Positions 35,153 through 43,569 of a stretch of DNA of 64,000 nt are shown here, in pieces; the stretch's first letter is position 1; each line of letters starts with the position of its first letter. Below the pieces are notes generated by a model. It did no database searches. It worked only from the letters and a program-made list of their open reading frames with translations, and was not told the origin of the DNA. Position numbers and translations under genes: made by a program. This stretch comes from DASXQK01 sp963757155 (GTDB taxonomy: Bacteria; Pseudomonadota; Alphaproteobacteria; Dongiales; Dongiaceae): the NCBI GenBank assembly GCA_963757155.1, contig CAVWQS010000008.1, positions 186,001 through 250,000 of the forward strand. The letters run 5' to 3'.

Positions 35153-35926
35153 CTAGGGCCGATCCGCGTAATACCGGCTGGCCGCGTCGATCTCTTCCGG
35201 CGTCAATCCGCGGGCGATATTGCGCATCTGCTCGCCGATGTCGTTGCGCCGGGTGCCGGCGGCGAAAGCCGCGAGCTGGGCATGCAGATAGACCACGGGC
35301 TGCCCCCCGAGCCACCCCGCGCCCGCCTTGCTGTCGAGGGTGCCGTGACAGGCGCCGCAGGGCGCTATGCCCCGCATGGGCGCACCGCTGGCGACGATCT
35401 GCGGCCGCTCGACGGCCGCAGCAGTCCGATCGGAGACCCGCGGCAGATAGGCATAATAGGCGGCGAGGTCGCGAAGGTCCGTATCGTTGAGCCCGGCCAC
35501 GAGCGGAGCCATGACGGCGCTGCTGCGTGCGCCGGTCTGGAAATCCCGCAGCTGCTTGTAGATCGCAATGGGAGATTGCCCCGCGAGATTGGGCGTGTTG
35601 GCCTGGCTCAGGCCCCGGGCGCCGTGGCACATCGTGCAGCGCAGTGCCAAAGTGGCGCCGCTCCCGATCGATTCCGCGCTCGCGCCGTTCAGCATCTGCG
35701 GCACGACCTCGACGCGGGTCGTCGGATAATCGGCCTGCACCACCTGTCCTCTGCTCGGCGTGGCTTGAACGAGGCCGGCCGCGCTGCAGATCGCCTCCCA
35801 GAGGCTGCCGAACCGCTCCCCGGGCTGCGCCAGGGGCAGCCAGGCAAAGCCGACGATCGCGCCGGCGATCGCGATCGCCGCGGTGATGCCGATGCTGGTG
35901 GCGACCCAGCTGTCCCGCCCGCTCAT
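35153..35926 (-). CDS. Diheme c-type cytochrome (membrane-anchored) of the oxidase operon
   Basis: 257 aa. N-terminal uncleaved-looking hydrophobic segment (TSIGITAAIAIAGAIVGFAW, residues 8-27) anchors the protein. Two heme c sites: CTMCH and CGACH. The spacing and the sequences around GLSQANTPNLAGQSPIAIYK and NDTDLRDLAAYYAYLPR are those of cytochrome c4/c553-like diheme proteins. Its ATG overlaps the stop of the oxidase subunit I gene by four bases (35923-35926), so it is made together with the oxidase and is probably an electron donor to it. Confidence 0.9.
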   Translation of the reverse strand: MSGRDSWVATSIGITAAIAIAGAIVGFAWLPLAQPGERFGSLWEAICSAAGLVQATPSRGQVVQADYPTTRVEVVPQMLNGASAESIGSGATLALRCTMCHGARGLSQANTPNLAGQSPIAIYKQLRDFQTGARSSAVMAPLVAGLNDTDLRDLAAYYAYLPRVSDRTAAAVERPQIVASGAPMRGIAPCGACHGTLDSKAGAGWLGGQPVVYLHAQLAAFAAGTRRNDIGEQMRNIARGLTPEEIDAASRYYADRP

Positions 35927-37548
35927 GGCTGGGCTCCCACCACGATCGCCGGCACGGCGGTACCCGGGGTCGCCAGAAGATGGGCGATGGGAAATCCATA
36001 GTTCACGAGGGTCAGCGCCACCATCAAAGCGAGCCAAAGCCCGAATCCGTTCAGCGCCGCCGGCAGGCGCTGCGGCGGATGCACGGCGAGGCTGAAGCGA
36101 TAGTCCCCTGGTTCGACCCGAGGCTCCCTCTGCCCGCGTGCGAGCACGAGGAGGAACAGCGCACCCGAAACCACCAGGATCGCCCCGCCGATGACCGACA
36201 TCGTCACCGACGCGGCTTGCGGGGCGATCATCGGATCCTTGTAGTCGTAGAACGCCATGCGGCGCGGCATGCCCAGGATGCCGACATAGTGCCAGGGGAA
36301 TGTCAGCACCACCATGCCGAGGAACCAGGTCCAGAGCTGGAGGCGCATCAGGCGGAGGCTGCCCAGGGCGCGCCCAGTCAGATGTGGCCAGATGTCATAG
36401 GCGATCACGAAATACATGATGACGATCGCCCCGCCGAAGATCAGGTGGAAATGCCCGGTGACCCATTGGGTGTTGTGGATCGTGCTGTCGAGCTGGTAGC
36501 TCATGTTGATGAGGCCGCCCGCCCCTCCGAAGCCTAGCATGATGAAGGAGAAGGCGGCGCCCAGCATGACCGGGTTGTCCCAGGGCAGGACCTTCAGCCA
36601 TCCCAGCACGCCTTTGCCCCCGCGCAGCCGCGCGGCGATCTCGACCGAAGCGCAGATGGTGAACACCGTCAGAAAGGTCGGCAAGGTGACCAGGGCCGTG
36701 AAAACCGAATGCAGGAATTTGAAGCCAGACCCCACCTGTGGGTCCGCGAACAGGTGATGCACGCCGATGGGCATGGCGACCACGAGGAACAGGATGAAGG
36801 CAAGCCGCCCCATGGCATCGCTGTACAGCCGCCCACCGATCGCCCGCGGGAGGATCGTGTAATAGGCGATATAGGTGGGCATCAGCCAGAAATAGACGAT
36901 CGCATGCAGGGTCCAGGAGAAGAAGACGCGCGCGAGCCCCGCATCGATGGTGCTGCGCCAGCCAAGCGCCACGGGGATGATCTGGAACAGCAGTTCGAGC
37001 GCGGCGCCGACCGCAGTCCAGCCCCAGAGATAGGAGCCGGCGACCGTGGCGAACATCGCGAAGGGCACCGGCGATCCGGGATTGTCCCGCTTCCAGCGGT
37101 AGAGATTCACCGACATGAGCGCGACCCAGATCCACGAGCCGACGACGACGAGGACAACCCCTATGTAGTAGAAGGGACTGCCGATCAGCGGCGGGTAGAA
37201 GGTGTAGAGCACCGAAGCTTGTCCCAGGGAGACCGGGACGATCGCGACAACCGTGCCTAGGGCCACGAGGGCAAACCCGAGCCAGGCCCAGCGCAGGCCG
37301 ATGAGGGGCCGCTCGAGCGCCGCTTCGGTCACGAAATAGCCGAACCCCATGGCGACGAGCGTCGGCAGCACATAGGCCATGGTGGTGCCATGGGCGGTGA
37401 CCGAGCGGTAGTACAACTCCGGATCGCCGATCCAGGCATGCAGCGGGCTGCGGATGAACATCTGCCATTCGCCCAGCAGCAAGGCCAGGGCAAAGCCGGC
37501 GAAGGCGAGCCAGAAATGGGCGAGGATCATCCGCCGGCTATTTGACAC
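35923..37548 (-). CDS. cbaA: ba3-type cytochrome c oxidase subunit I
   Basis: 541 aa heme-copper oxidase catalytic subunit of the B family (Thermus ba3-like) with 13 or so helices. Low-spin heme ligand His in RSVTAHGTTMAYVLP; CuB ligands in WTLHAIVYFWLMPTY and MPIGVHHLFADPQVG; heme His pair in QWVTGHFHLIFGGA. Reduces oxygen to water and pumps protons in the inner membrane. The start is a GTG at 37548 with AGAGG upstream; an ATG six codons later is possible. Overlaps the subunit II gene and the downstream cytochrome gene. No subunit III gene, as usual for ba3 oxidases. Confidence 0.93.
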   Translation of the reverse strand: MSNSRRMILAHFWLAFAGFALALLLGEWQMFIRSPLHAWIGDPELYYRSVTAHGTTMAYVLPTLVAMGFGYFVTEAALERPLIGLRWAWLGFALVALGTVVAIVPVSLGQASVLYTFYPPLIGSPFYYIGVVLVVVGSWIWVALMSVNLYRWKRDNPGSPVPFAMFATVAGSYLWGWTAVGAALELLFQIIPVALGWRSTIDAGLARVFFSWTLHAIVYFWLMPTYIAYYTILPRAIGGRLYSDAMGRLAFILFLVVAMPIGVHHLFADPQVGSGFKFLHSVFTALVTLPTFLTVFTICASVEIAARLRGGKGVLGWLKVLPWDNPVMLGAAFSFIMLGFGGAGGLINMSYQLDSTIHNTQWVTGHFHLIFGGAIVIMYFVIAYDIWPHLTGRALGSLRLMRLQLWTWFLGMVVLTFPWHYVGILGMPRRMAFYDYKDPMIAPQAASVTMSVIGGAILVVSGALFLLVLARGQREPRVEPGDYRFSLAVHPPQRLPAALNGFGLWLALMVALTLVNYGFPIAHLLATPGTAVPAIVVGAQP

Positions 37549-38119
37549 AGCTCAACCTCTTTGCGCTGGCCGCCATCTGCACGAAGGCCGCCTTGTCGAC
37601 GATCTTGATCCGGCCCCACATCCCCTCATGGCCGAGGCCGCAGAACTCGTGGCAGGGCATGGTGCGCTCGCCCGGCGTCTCGAACCGGGCCGGGAGGCTG
37701 GCGATATAGCCCGGCACGAGCATGAGGTTGATATCGGTCCCGGTGATCAGGAATCCGTGCACCACATCGGCGCTGGTGATCCGGAAGGTGATGGGTGTGT
37801 CCGTCGGCACCAGAATGCATTGCGGCGTGAAGGAGTATTGCTGGCCGATCGCCCGCACGGTGACGGAGCCGTCGGGCTCCAGCGCGCTGCCTAGATTGCT
37901 CTCGATGAACTCGCCACCGAGGTGCAGGCTGCGCGGGTCGACGGTCTCGACGCGGCTCTGCGGCATGGAGGCCTGGTGCAGCCCCGCGAAGACGGCGATG
38001 ACCACGAGCAGGACGATGAGGATGACGGATAAGGCCGCCCAGCGGCGCTCGACGCGCTCGACATTGTCGGCGGCGCCGTGCTCGGGCGAGGGCGGATGAG
38101 TTGGAGAGACATCTGTCAT
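37538..38119 (-). CDS. cbaB: ba3-type cytochrome c oxidase subunit II
   Basis: 193 aa. One N-terminal helix (ALSVILIVLLVVIAVFAGL) and a periplasmic cupredoxin domain with the CuA site: His in SADVVHGFLITG, and MPCHEFCGLGHEGMWG with two Cys, His and Met ligands. One membrane helix only, as in Thermus ba3 subunit II. Accepts electrons from cytochrome c. ATG 38119 overlaps the stop of the upstream small gene, and its own TAG overlaps the subunit I start. Confidence 0.93.
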   Translation of the reverse strand: MTDVSPTHPPSPEHGAADNVERVERRWAALSVILIVLLVVIAVFAGLHQASMPQSRVETVDPRSLHLGGEFIESNLGSALEPDGSVTVRAIGQQYSFTPQCILVPTDTPITFRITSADVVHGFLITGTDINLMLVPGYIASLPARFETPGERTMPCHEFCGLGHEGMWGRIKIVDKAAFVQMAASAKRLSCVK

Positions 38120-38298
38120 GGCGCGCCCGCACGCGGCACGAAGACCAGGAGATAGAACGCGAACCACATCAGCATGACGGCGATCGTCGCAATGCCGGCC
38201 AGCGCGATCGCGCCCTTGGGGCCGGCGCGCAGAATACCGGTCAGGGCCGCATCCGGAGTCTTGGCCGGTTCCTCTGTGACGGGATCGGAATTCATCAT
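38116..38298 (-). CDS. Small single-helix subunit (oxidase subunit IIa-like), 60 aa
   Basis: Acidic N-terminal half (MNSDPVTEEPAKTPDAA) and one C-terminal transmembrane helix (ALAGIATIAVMLMWFAFYLL). Position directly before subunit II, with start and stop overlapping the neighbours, and the single helix match the small subunit IIa of ba3 oxidases, which complements the missing second helix of subunit II. The sequence itself is too short for a firm family match. Starts at the first of two adjacent ATG codons. Confidence 0.75.
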   Translation of the reverse strand: MMNSDPVTEEPAKTPDAALTGILRAGPKGAIALAGIATIAVMLMWFAFYLLVFVPRAGAP

Positions 38299-38305
38299 GG
38301 CCGTC

Positions 38306-39571
38306 TCACTCCACCGGCGCCGTGCGCAGTTCATTGGCGTCGCGCGAAGAGACCGCAGCACCCCGGTTGCCCCAGGCGGCGCGGATATAAGTCACCACGG
38401 CGGCAACCTCGTCGTCGGACAGGCTCTGCGCGAAGGGTGGCATGCCGTAAGGCATCGGATTGCCGGCCGTGCCGGGCGGGAAGCCGCCGTTCAGGACCAT
38501 CCGGATCGGGTTCACGGCCGACTGCATCTGGATCGACGGGTTAGCCGCCAGCGGCGGATATTCCGGCGGCATGCCGCGGCCGTCCGTCGCGTGACAGCTG
38601 GCACAATGCGCTTCGTAGACGGTCTGGCCGAAATGCAGCAGCAGGCTGCTCTCGGCGGCCGGCATCGCCGAGCTCTCGACCTCGGGCGGGCTGCCCTCGG
38701 CGAGACTCTTGAGGAAGATCGCCATGGCGCGCACATCGGCATCGTTCAGATATTGCAGGCTGTTGAAGGTGACCTCCGCCATGGGTCCGTAGACCGCACC
38801 TCGATCGGAGATGCCGGTTCGCAGCAGCGCGACGATCTCCTCGATGCTCCACTCGCCGAGGCCGGCCTCCTTGTTCGAGGTGAGGGAGGGCGCGTACCAG
38901 TTCTGCATCGGGATCAACCCGCCCTCGAAGGCCTTCGATTGGGAGTTGCCGCCGAGCGCGTTGATCGGCGAATGGCACATCGCGCAATGACCCAGACCTT
39001 GGACGAGATAGGCGCCTCGATTCCACTCCGCCGATTTGGATGGGTCCGGCACATATTCGCCTTCGTCGAAGAACAGGGTTCGCCAACCCAGGATCAGGGA
39101 GCGATTGTTGTAGGGAAAGCTCAGATCATGGGGCCGGTTTGGGTGGTGAACCGGCGGAACCGAACGCAGATAGGCGAAGATCGCGTCGCTATCCGCCCGG
39201 GTGACCTTGGTGTAGGAGCCGAAGGGCATGGCGGGATAGATCAGCCCGCCATCGGGAAAGCGGCCGGTATGCATGGTCCCGTAGAAATCATCGGCGGTCC
39301 ATGCACCGATGCCAGTCTCCTTGTCCGGTGTGATGTTGGAAGAGTAGATCGTACCGAAGGGCGTCGGCATCGCGCGACCGCCGGCGAACAGGGCGTCGCC
39401 GGGGTTGGTGTGGCAGGCGACACAGTCGCCGGCGCGGGCGAGATACTCGCCTTGGACGATCAGAGCCTTGTCATCGGCGCGCGCCGTGCCCGGCACGGCC
39501 GCAAGAATCAGGCCGGCTAGAAGACCGCAGGCGACAACAATGTACAGGGAGTGAATCCGGCGGATCGGCAC
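38306..39571 (-). CDS. Triheme c-type cytochrome, alcohol dehydrogenase cytochrome-subunit type
   Basis: 421 aa. Sec signal (SLYIVVACGLLAGLILAAVPGTARA) and three heme sites: CVACH, CAMCH and CASCH. The order and surroundings (GGRAMPTPFGTIYSSNITPD, GGLIYPAMPFGSYTKV, GNPMPYGMPPFAQSLSDDE) match the membrane-associated cytochrome subunits of PQQ alcohol and FAD gluconate dehydrogenases. No dehydrogenase gene is present. The start is a GTG at 39571 behind GGGAGGGGG. Lies 7 bases before the small oxidase subunit, so it may pass electrons from a periplasmic dehydrogenase elsewhere straight to the ba3 oxidase. Confidence 0.9.
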   Translation of the reverse strand: MPIRRIHSLYIVVACGLLAGLILAAVPGTARADDKALIVQGEYLARAGDCVACHTNPGDALFAGGRAMPTPFGTIYSSNITPDKETGIGAWTADDFYGTMHTGRFPDGGLIYPAMPFGSYTKVTRADSDAIFAYLRSVPPVHHPNRPHDLSFPYNNRSLILGWRTLFFDEGEYVPDPSKSAEWNRGAYLVQGLGHCAMCHSPINALGGNSQSKAFEGGLIPMQNWYAPSLTSNKEAGLGEWSIEEIVALLRTGISDRGAVYGPMAEVTFNSLQYLNDADVRAMAIFLKSLAEGSPPEVESSAMPAAESSLLLHFGQTVYEAHCASCHATDGRGMPPEYPPLAANPSIQMQSAVNPIRMVLNGGFPPGTAGNPMPYGMPPFAQSLSDDEVAAVVTYIRAAWGNRGAAVSSRDANELRTAPVE

Positions 39572-39585
39572 GGCCCCCTCCCCTC

Positions 39586-40356
39586 TCAATTCGGTTCGCT
39601 GCCGCAGGCGAGCGGCATCGCCAGCGTTCCATGCGCGACGGGCGACGGATCGGGTGGGATCGGCAGCGAGGCGAGATAGGCTGCGACGGCGCTGACATCG
39701 CTCTCGGTCAGGCTGGCGGCGATTACCTGCATGCAGTCGGGCTCCGCGGCCGTGCGCGTGCCGTAACGGAAGGCGCCGAGCTGGGCGCTGATATAGCTGG
39801 CGTGCAGCCCCAGAAGGCCGGGAATCGCGGGCTCCATGCCGGTCAAGGCAGACCCATGACAATGGGAGCATGGCGGCACCCCGTGGTCCGGATCGCCGTC
39901 CGTCACCAGCGCATGCCCGCGCGCCAGCAGAGCCGCGCTGGCATCGGGAACTGTTTGCGCCACCAGCGGTGGGCGCAAGGCGGCGAAATACTCCGCCATC
40001 TGCCGCAGATACGGGTCGGAGATATATTCGAGCAGATAGTTCATCGGCGGGTAGCGGCGGCGCCCGTCCCGGAACGCCACCAGCTGGTTCATGAGATAAC
40101 CTGCCGGCTTTCCTGCCAGGCGGGGAAAATAGTCGTTGTCCGTTCCCTGACCTTGCCGCCCGTGGCAAGCCGCGCAGGCAAGGAGGCGAGCCTCCATCGT
40201 ATCGGGCGGGTGATCCGCCGCCTGCGCCGACACCAGGGCAGGCGGCCAGAGCGCGAGGGCGATCAGCAGTATCGTCCGGGGGCGCCGTCCTGCACTCATC
40301 GCAGCTGCGCGAGCTTCTATCGCACGCCGAATGCGGATGAGCGACCGAGGAAGCAT
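39586..40356 (-). CDS. Diheme cytochrome c4-like protein
   Basis: 256 aa. First gene of the oxidase operon. Signal peptide near residues 26-46 (TILLIALALWPPALVSAQA). Two heme sites, CAACH and CSHCH, with PRLAGKPAGYLMNQLVAFRD, the classic c4 segment, after the first and GLLGLHASYISAQLGAFRYG after the second. Periplasmic electron carrier. Start ATG 40356 has GGGGGA just upstream; a Met at codon 20 would give a more ordinary signal peptide length. 14 bases from the triheme gene. Confidence 0.9.
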   Translation of the reverse strand: MLPRSLIRIRRAIEARAAAMSAGRRPRTILLIALALWPPALVSAQAADHPPDTMEARLLACAACHGRQGQGTDNDYFPRLAGKPAGYLMNQLVAFRDGRRRYPPMNYLLEYISDPYLRQMAEYFAALRPPLVAQTVPDASAALLARGHALVTDGDPDHGVPPCSHCHGSALTGMEPAIPGLLGLHASYISAQLGAFRYGTRTAAEPDCMQVIAASLTESDVSAVAAYLASLPIPPDPSPVAHGTLAMPLACGSEPN

Positions 40357-40571
40357 GGTCCCCCTTAACTCGGTGTGCGCCCTGGCCTCGCCGATCCGGA
40401 GCCAGCCAAAAGTCCGGCAGCCAAGGCAGCGACGCCGGATCGAGTCACGAAACGCCGATGCCTTCGACGATAGCTCGAGCAGCTAGCGAAAATGACAACG
40501 CCGAACTCCCGAGCCAAGCGCCATGATCTAATCACGTGCCCCGCATCCAAGCAAGCCGCGCGGGCATGCGC

Positions 40572-42188
40572 TCAACGCCGCGCTTGGGGAATGTCGATCC
40601 GCGGCGGCGTCATATAGTTCGGTGGCGGGCGGCGCAGCAGCAGGACCAGCAGGGGGGCCAGCGCCAGCACCCAGGCAACGATCCAGAATCCATCGATATA
40701 AGCGAGCACAAAGGCTTCCCGCTGGATGAAGCGGCCGGCCGCCGCGATGCCCTGGCTGGTCTCGAGGCCGATATTGTTCGCGCGCTCGCCGAAGATGTTC
40801 GATAGGGCGGTGACGATGCGCTCCACCACATCCGAGCCGGCGCTCACATGCTGCCCGGTCAGGTTCGAATAGACCTGCTCGCGGATCCGCACGAAGGTCT
40901 GGATGAAGGCTGTCCCCAGCTCGATGCCGAACAGCCGCGCGGTCTGGATCGTGGCGGCGATGGCGGCGGCCTGCGGCGGGGTGATATTCGAGACCGCGAA
41001 GGCGACAAGGGAGGTGATGCCGATCGCCAGGCCCACCGCCTCGACGATCTGGGACGGGAGAAAATCCCCGCCCGCCCAGTCATGGGTCAGGCCGGTATCC
41101 ATCCAGCTCCCGATCGCGATCAATGCGAAGCCGATGGTGAGGAGGAAGCGCGCGTCGATCCGGCGGAGCGCGATCACGACCAGCGGGATGATGAGGAATT
41201 GCGGCAAAGCGATCCAGTTCAGCACATCGCCGATCTGGAGCGCCCGCAGACCCTGAATGCGCGTCAGATAGTCCGGCAAGACATAGGCCGTGGCCTGGGA
41301 CCCGAAGCCGTAGATGCCGATCAGCAGCGCGGGAATGGCGACATTCACCTGGCGCAGCACCGGCAGATGAACCAAGGGATTCCTGACGATCGCCTCGTTG
41401 ACGATGAAAGCGATGACCAGCAGCAGCCCCCCGGCCAGGCAGCCGTTCACGACCCCGGAATTCAGCCAGTCAAGACGGTTGCCCTGATCGATGCCGACAT
41501 AGATGAGCCCGAAGCCCAGTCCGGCGAAGATGATGGCCCCCCAGTCGGTGCGGCGCAGCAGATCGCGATTGATGGCCTCGCGCTGCACGCCAAGGATGAT
41601 GATCAGGGCCATGAGAGGCGTCAGCACGACGTTCTGCCAGAAGATCCACTCCCAATGGCCGGTCTCGGAATACCAGGCCTCGAGCGAGGCGGCGACGTTC
41701 TGGGAGAAGGTGAAGCGGAAGGCATAGGCGGCGATGCCCCAGATCCACCAGCGCGGCGGCAGGCTGCGCAGGATGAAGCCGAGGGCGGCGGGAATGAAGG
41801 TGCCGACGGAGAGCCCGCGGATGATCTGCAAGGCGATCATCATGTCGTAGTCGGTTGCGAAAGGTAGCAGCAGGGAGGCCAAAGTGAAGACGACGCTGGC
41901 CCAAAGCACGAAACGCCGGGCGCCGAACACGATGCTCAGCCAAGCCGCGCCGGGCGCTACGATCATCTGACTGGCGGAAAAGGCGGTGTTGAGCCAGGAG
42001 CCCTCGTCGAAGCCGAGGCTGAGCCCGCCCCTGATGTCGGCGAGGCCGAAGGTGGTGACGCGGGTGTTCAGAGTCGAGATGAAGGCCCCCATCAGCACCG
42101 CCGCGACGCCGAGCAGAGGGCTCTGGCATGGCGCCGCCGCCGCAGGGACCGAAATTCTGGCGCCAGCCGCTTCGAGCGCGACGGCCAT
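40572..42188 (-). CDS. DHA2-family MFS multidrug efflux transporter (EmrB-like)
   Basis: 538 aa inner-membrane protein with about 14 hydrophobic helices. DHA2 features: LMGAFISTLNTRVTTFGLAD in the first helix (the family motif C/D1 region) and SWLNTAFSASQMIVAPGAAW in the second. Works with an HlyD-type adaptor, here the gene just upstream (20 bases), and an outer-membrane TolC-like channel not in the window. Ejects hydrophobic drugs by proton antiport. Substrate unknown. Confidence 0.92.
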   Translation of the reverse strand: MAVALEAAGARISVPAAAAPCQSPLLGVAAVLMGAFISTLNTRVTTFGLADIRGGLSLGFDEGSWLNTAFSASQMIVAPGAAWLSIVFGARRFVLWASVVFTLASLLLPFATDYDMMIALQIIRGLSVGTFIPAALGFILRSLPPRWWIWGIAAYAFRFTFSQNVAASLEAWYSETGHWEWIFWQNVVLTPLMALIIILGVQREAINRDLLRRTDWGAIIFAGLGFGLIYVGIDQGNRLDWLNSGVVNGCLAGGLLLVIAFIVNEAIVRNPLVHLPVLRQVNVAIPALLIGIYGFGSQATAYVLPDYLTRIQGLRALQIGDVLNWIALPQFLIIPLVVIALRRIDARFLLTIGFALIAIGSWMDTGLTHDWAGGDFLPSQIVEAVGLAIGITSLVAFAVSNITPPQAAAIAATIQTARLFGIELGTAFIQTFVRIREQVYSNLTGQHVSAGSDVVERIVTALSNIFGERANNIGLETSQGIAAAGRFIQREAFVLAYIDGFWIVAWVLALAPLLVLLLRRPPPNYMTPPRIDIPQARR

Positions 42189-42208
42189 GACCTAGACCTG
42201 GCGTCCGA

Positions 42209-43375
42209 TCACGGCTTCGCCGGGGCGCTGTCGGTCACGATTGTCGCGACCGCCGACATGCCGGGCCGCAGCCGGCCGGCGAGCGGGCCGGCGGGATCGA
42301 GCAGGATCTTGACGGGAATTCGCTGAACGACCTTGGTGAAATTGCCCGTGGCGTTGTCCGGCGGCAGCAGGCTGAACTGCGAGCCGCTCGCCGGCGCGAT
42401 GCTGTCGACGCGGCCCGTCACGGTGATTCCGGGGAAGGTATCGAAGGTGATCTCGGCCTTCTGGCCGATCGCCACACGGGTGAGTTGGGTTTCCTTGTAG
42501 TTGGCGATCACCCAGACATTGTTCAGCGGGACCACGGAGATGACCTGGGTCCCGGCACGCACATATTGCCCGGCGCGCACCCCGCGCTCGCCCGCCATCC
42601 CGTCTACGGGCGCGAAGATCTTGGTATAGCCGAGATTGATTTTGGCCAGATCGCGGAGCGCCCGCTTTGCCTTGGCCTGGGCCCTGAGCTGGGATTCCTC
42701 GGTATCGAGCACGGCCATCTGCACCCGCTGGCCCTCGAGCTCCGCCTTGTTGCGTTCCAACGTTGCCTCGAAGCGCTTCTCATCGGCCAGCGCCTGCTCC
42801 ACCTTCTGGGCGGTGCCGTAGGTGGTCGCCAGCAGGGTCCGTTGACGCGTCAGCTCCAGCTTGGTGCGGTCAAGGTCGGCCTGGGTCGCGGCGATGACGC
42901 TTCCGGCCTGGTCGATCTCCGCATGCTGCAGGGCTTTTCGCGCCTTCAGATTCTGGATCGCCGCATCGGCGCCCAGCACATCGGCCTCTGCCTGTGCCAA
43001 TTGGGCCTGATAATCCTCGTCGTCGATCTCCACCAGGAGGTCGCCAGCCCTGACGAGCTGGAAATCCTGCACCGGCACCCGGCGCACATAGCCCTCGACC
43101 TGGGCGCTGAGGGGCGTGATGTCGCCCCTGGCATAGGCGTCATCCGTGGTCTGGCGGCTGCGCTGACCAATCCAGACGTCCCAGCGGAAGGCGAGCAGCA
43201 GGACCAGCCCGGCGGCGACGATCAGGATGGCAAGCCGCAGGAGCCAGGGGCCGAAGCGATGCGGCGACGGGGCGGCCGGCTTGGCCTCGGCGCCCGGTTT
43301 TGCCTCGTCGGACGCGGCTGGGCCGGGCGGCGCGGGGGGAACAAGGGCTTCGGAAGCGGGCTGCGCTTCCGTCAT
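42209..43375 (-). CDS. HlyD/EmrA-family membrane fusion protein
   Basis: 388 aa. A Pro/Ala-rich cytoplasmic N-terminus (residues 1-45), one transmembrane helix (LAILIVAAGLVLLLAF), a beta-barrel/lipoyl part (PLSAQVEGYVRRVPVQDFQL), a coiled-coil hairpin (about residues 130-235, rich in Glu, Gln and Ala), then the second lipoyl half (FAPVDGMAGERGVRAGQYV) and AGTQVISVVPLNNVWV. Bridges the inner-membrane transporter and the outer membrane. First gene of the emrAB-like pair. Confidence 0.92.
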   Translation of the reverse strand: MTEAQPASEALVPPAPPGPAASDEAKPGAEAKPAAPSPHRFGPWLLRLAILIVAAGLVLLLAFRWDVWIGQRSRQTTDDAYARGDITPLSAQVEGYVRRVPVQDFQLVRAGDLLVEIDDEDYQAQLAQAEADVLGADAAIQNLKARKALQHAEIDQAGSVIAATQADLDRTKLELTRQRTLLATTYGTAQKVEQALADEKRFEATLERNKAELEGQRVQMAVLDTEESQLRAQAKAKRALRDLAKINLGYTKIFAPVDGMAGERGVRAGQYVRAGTQVISVVPLNNVWVIANYKETQLTRVAIGQKAEITFDTFPGITVTGRVDSIAPASGSQFSLLPPDNATGNFTKVVQRIPVKILLDPAGPLAGRLRPGMSAVATIVTDSAPAKP

Positions 43376-43569
43376 GATCTACAATTCCAATGGGTTGGCA
43401 CCCGACGCTCCTTGTTGCGGATATCACAAGCCGGGCGACCACAGCCCCTCCCGGAAGTTTAGGCGGCAGCCCCTTTCCCAGCAATTGGCGTCCGTGCTCC
43501 TTCCTCGCAACGAGACCAAAAGCGGAACTCCATGAGCGTCGGGGGCTGTGATATAGTCCCGACCCACAC

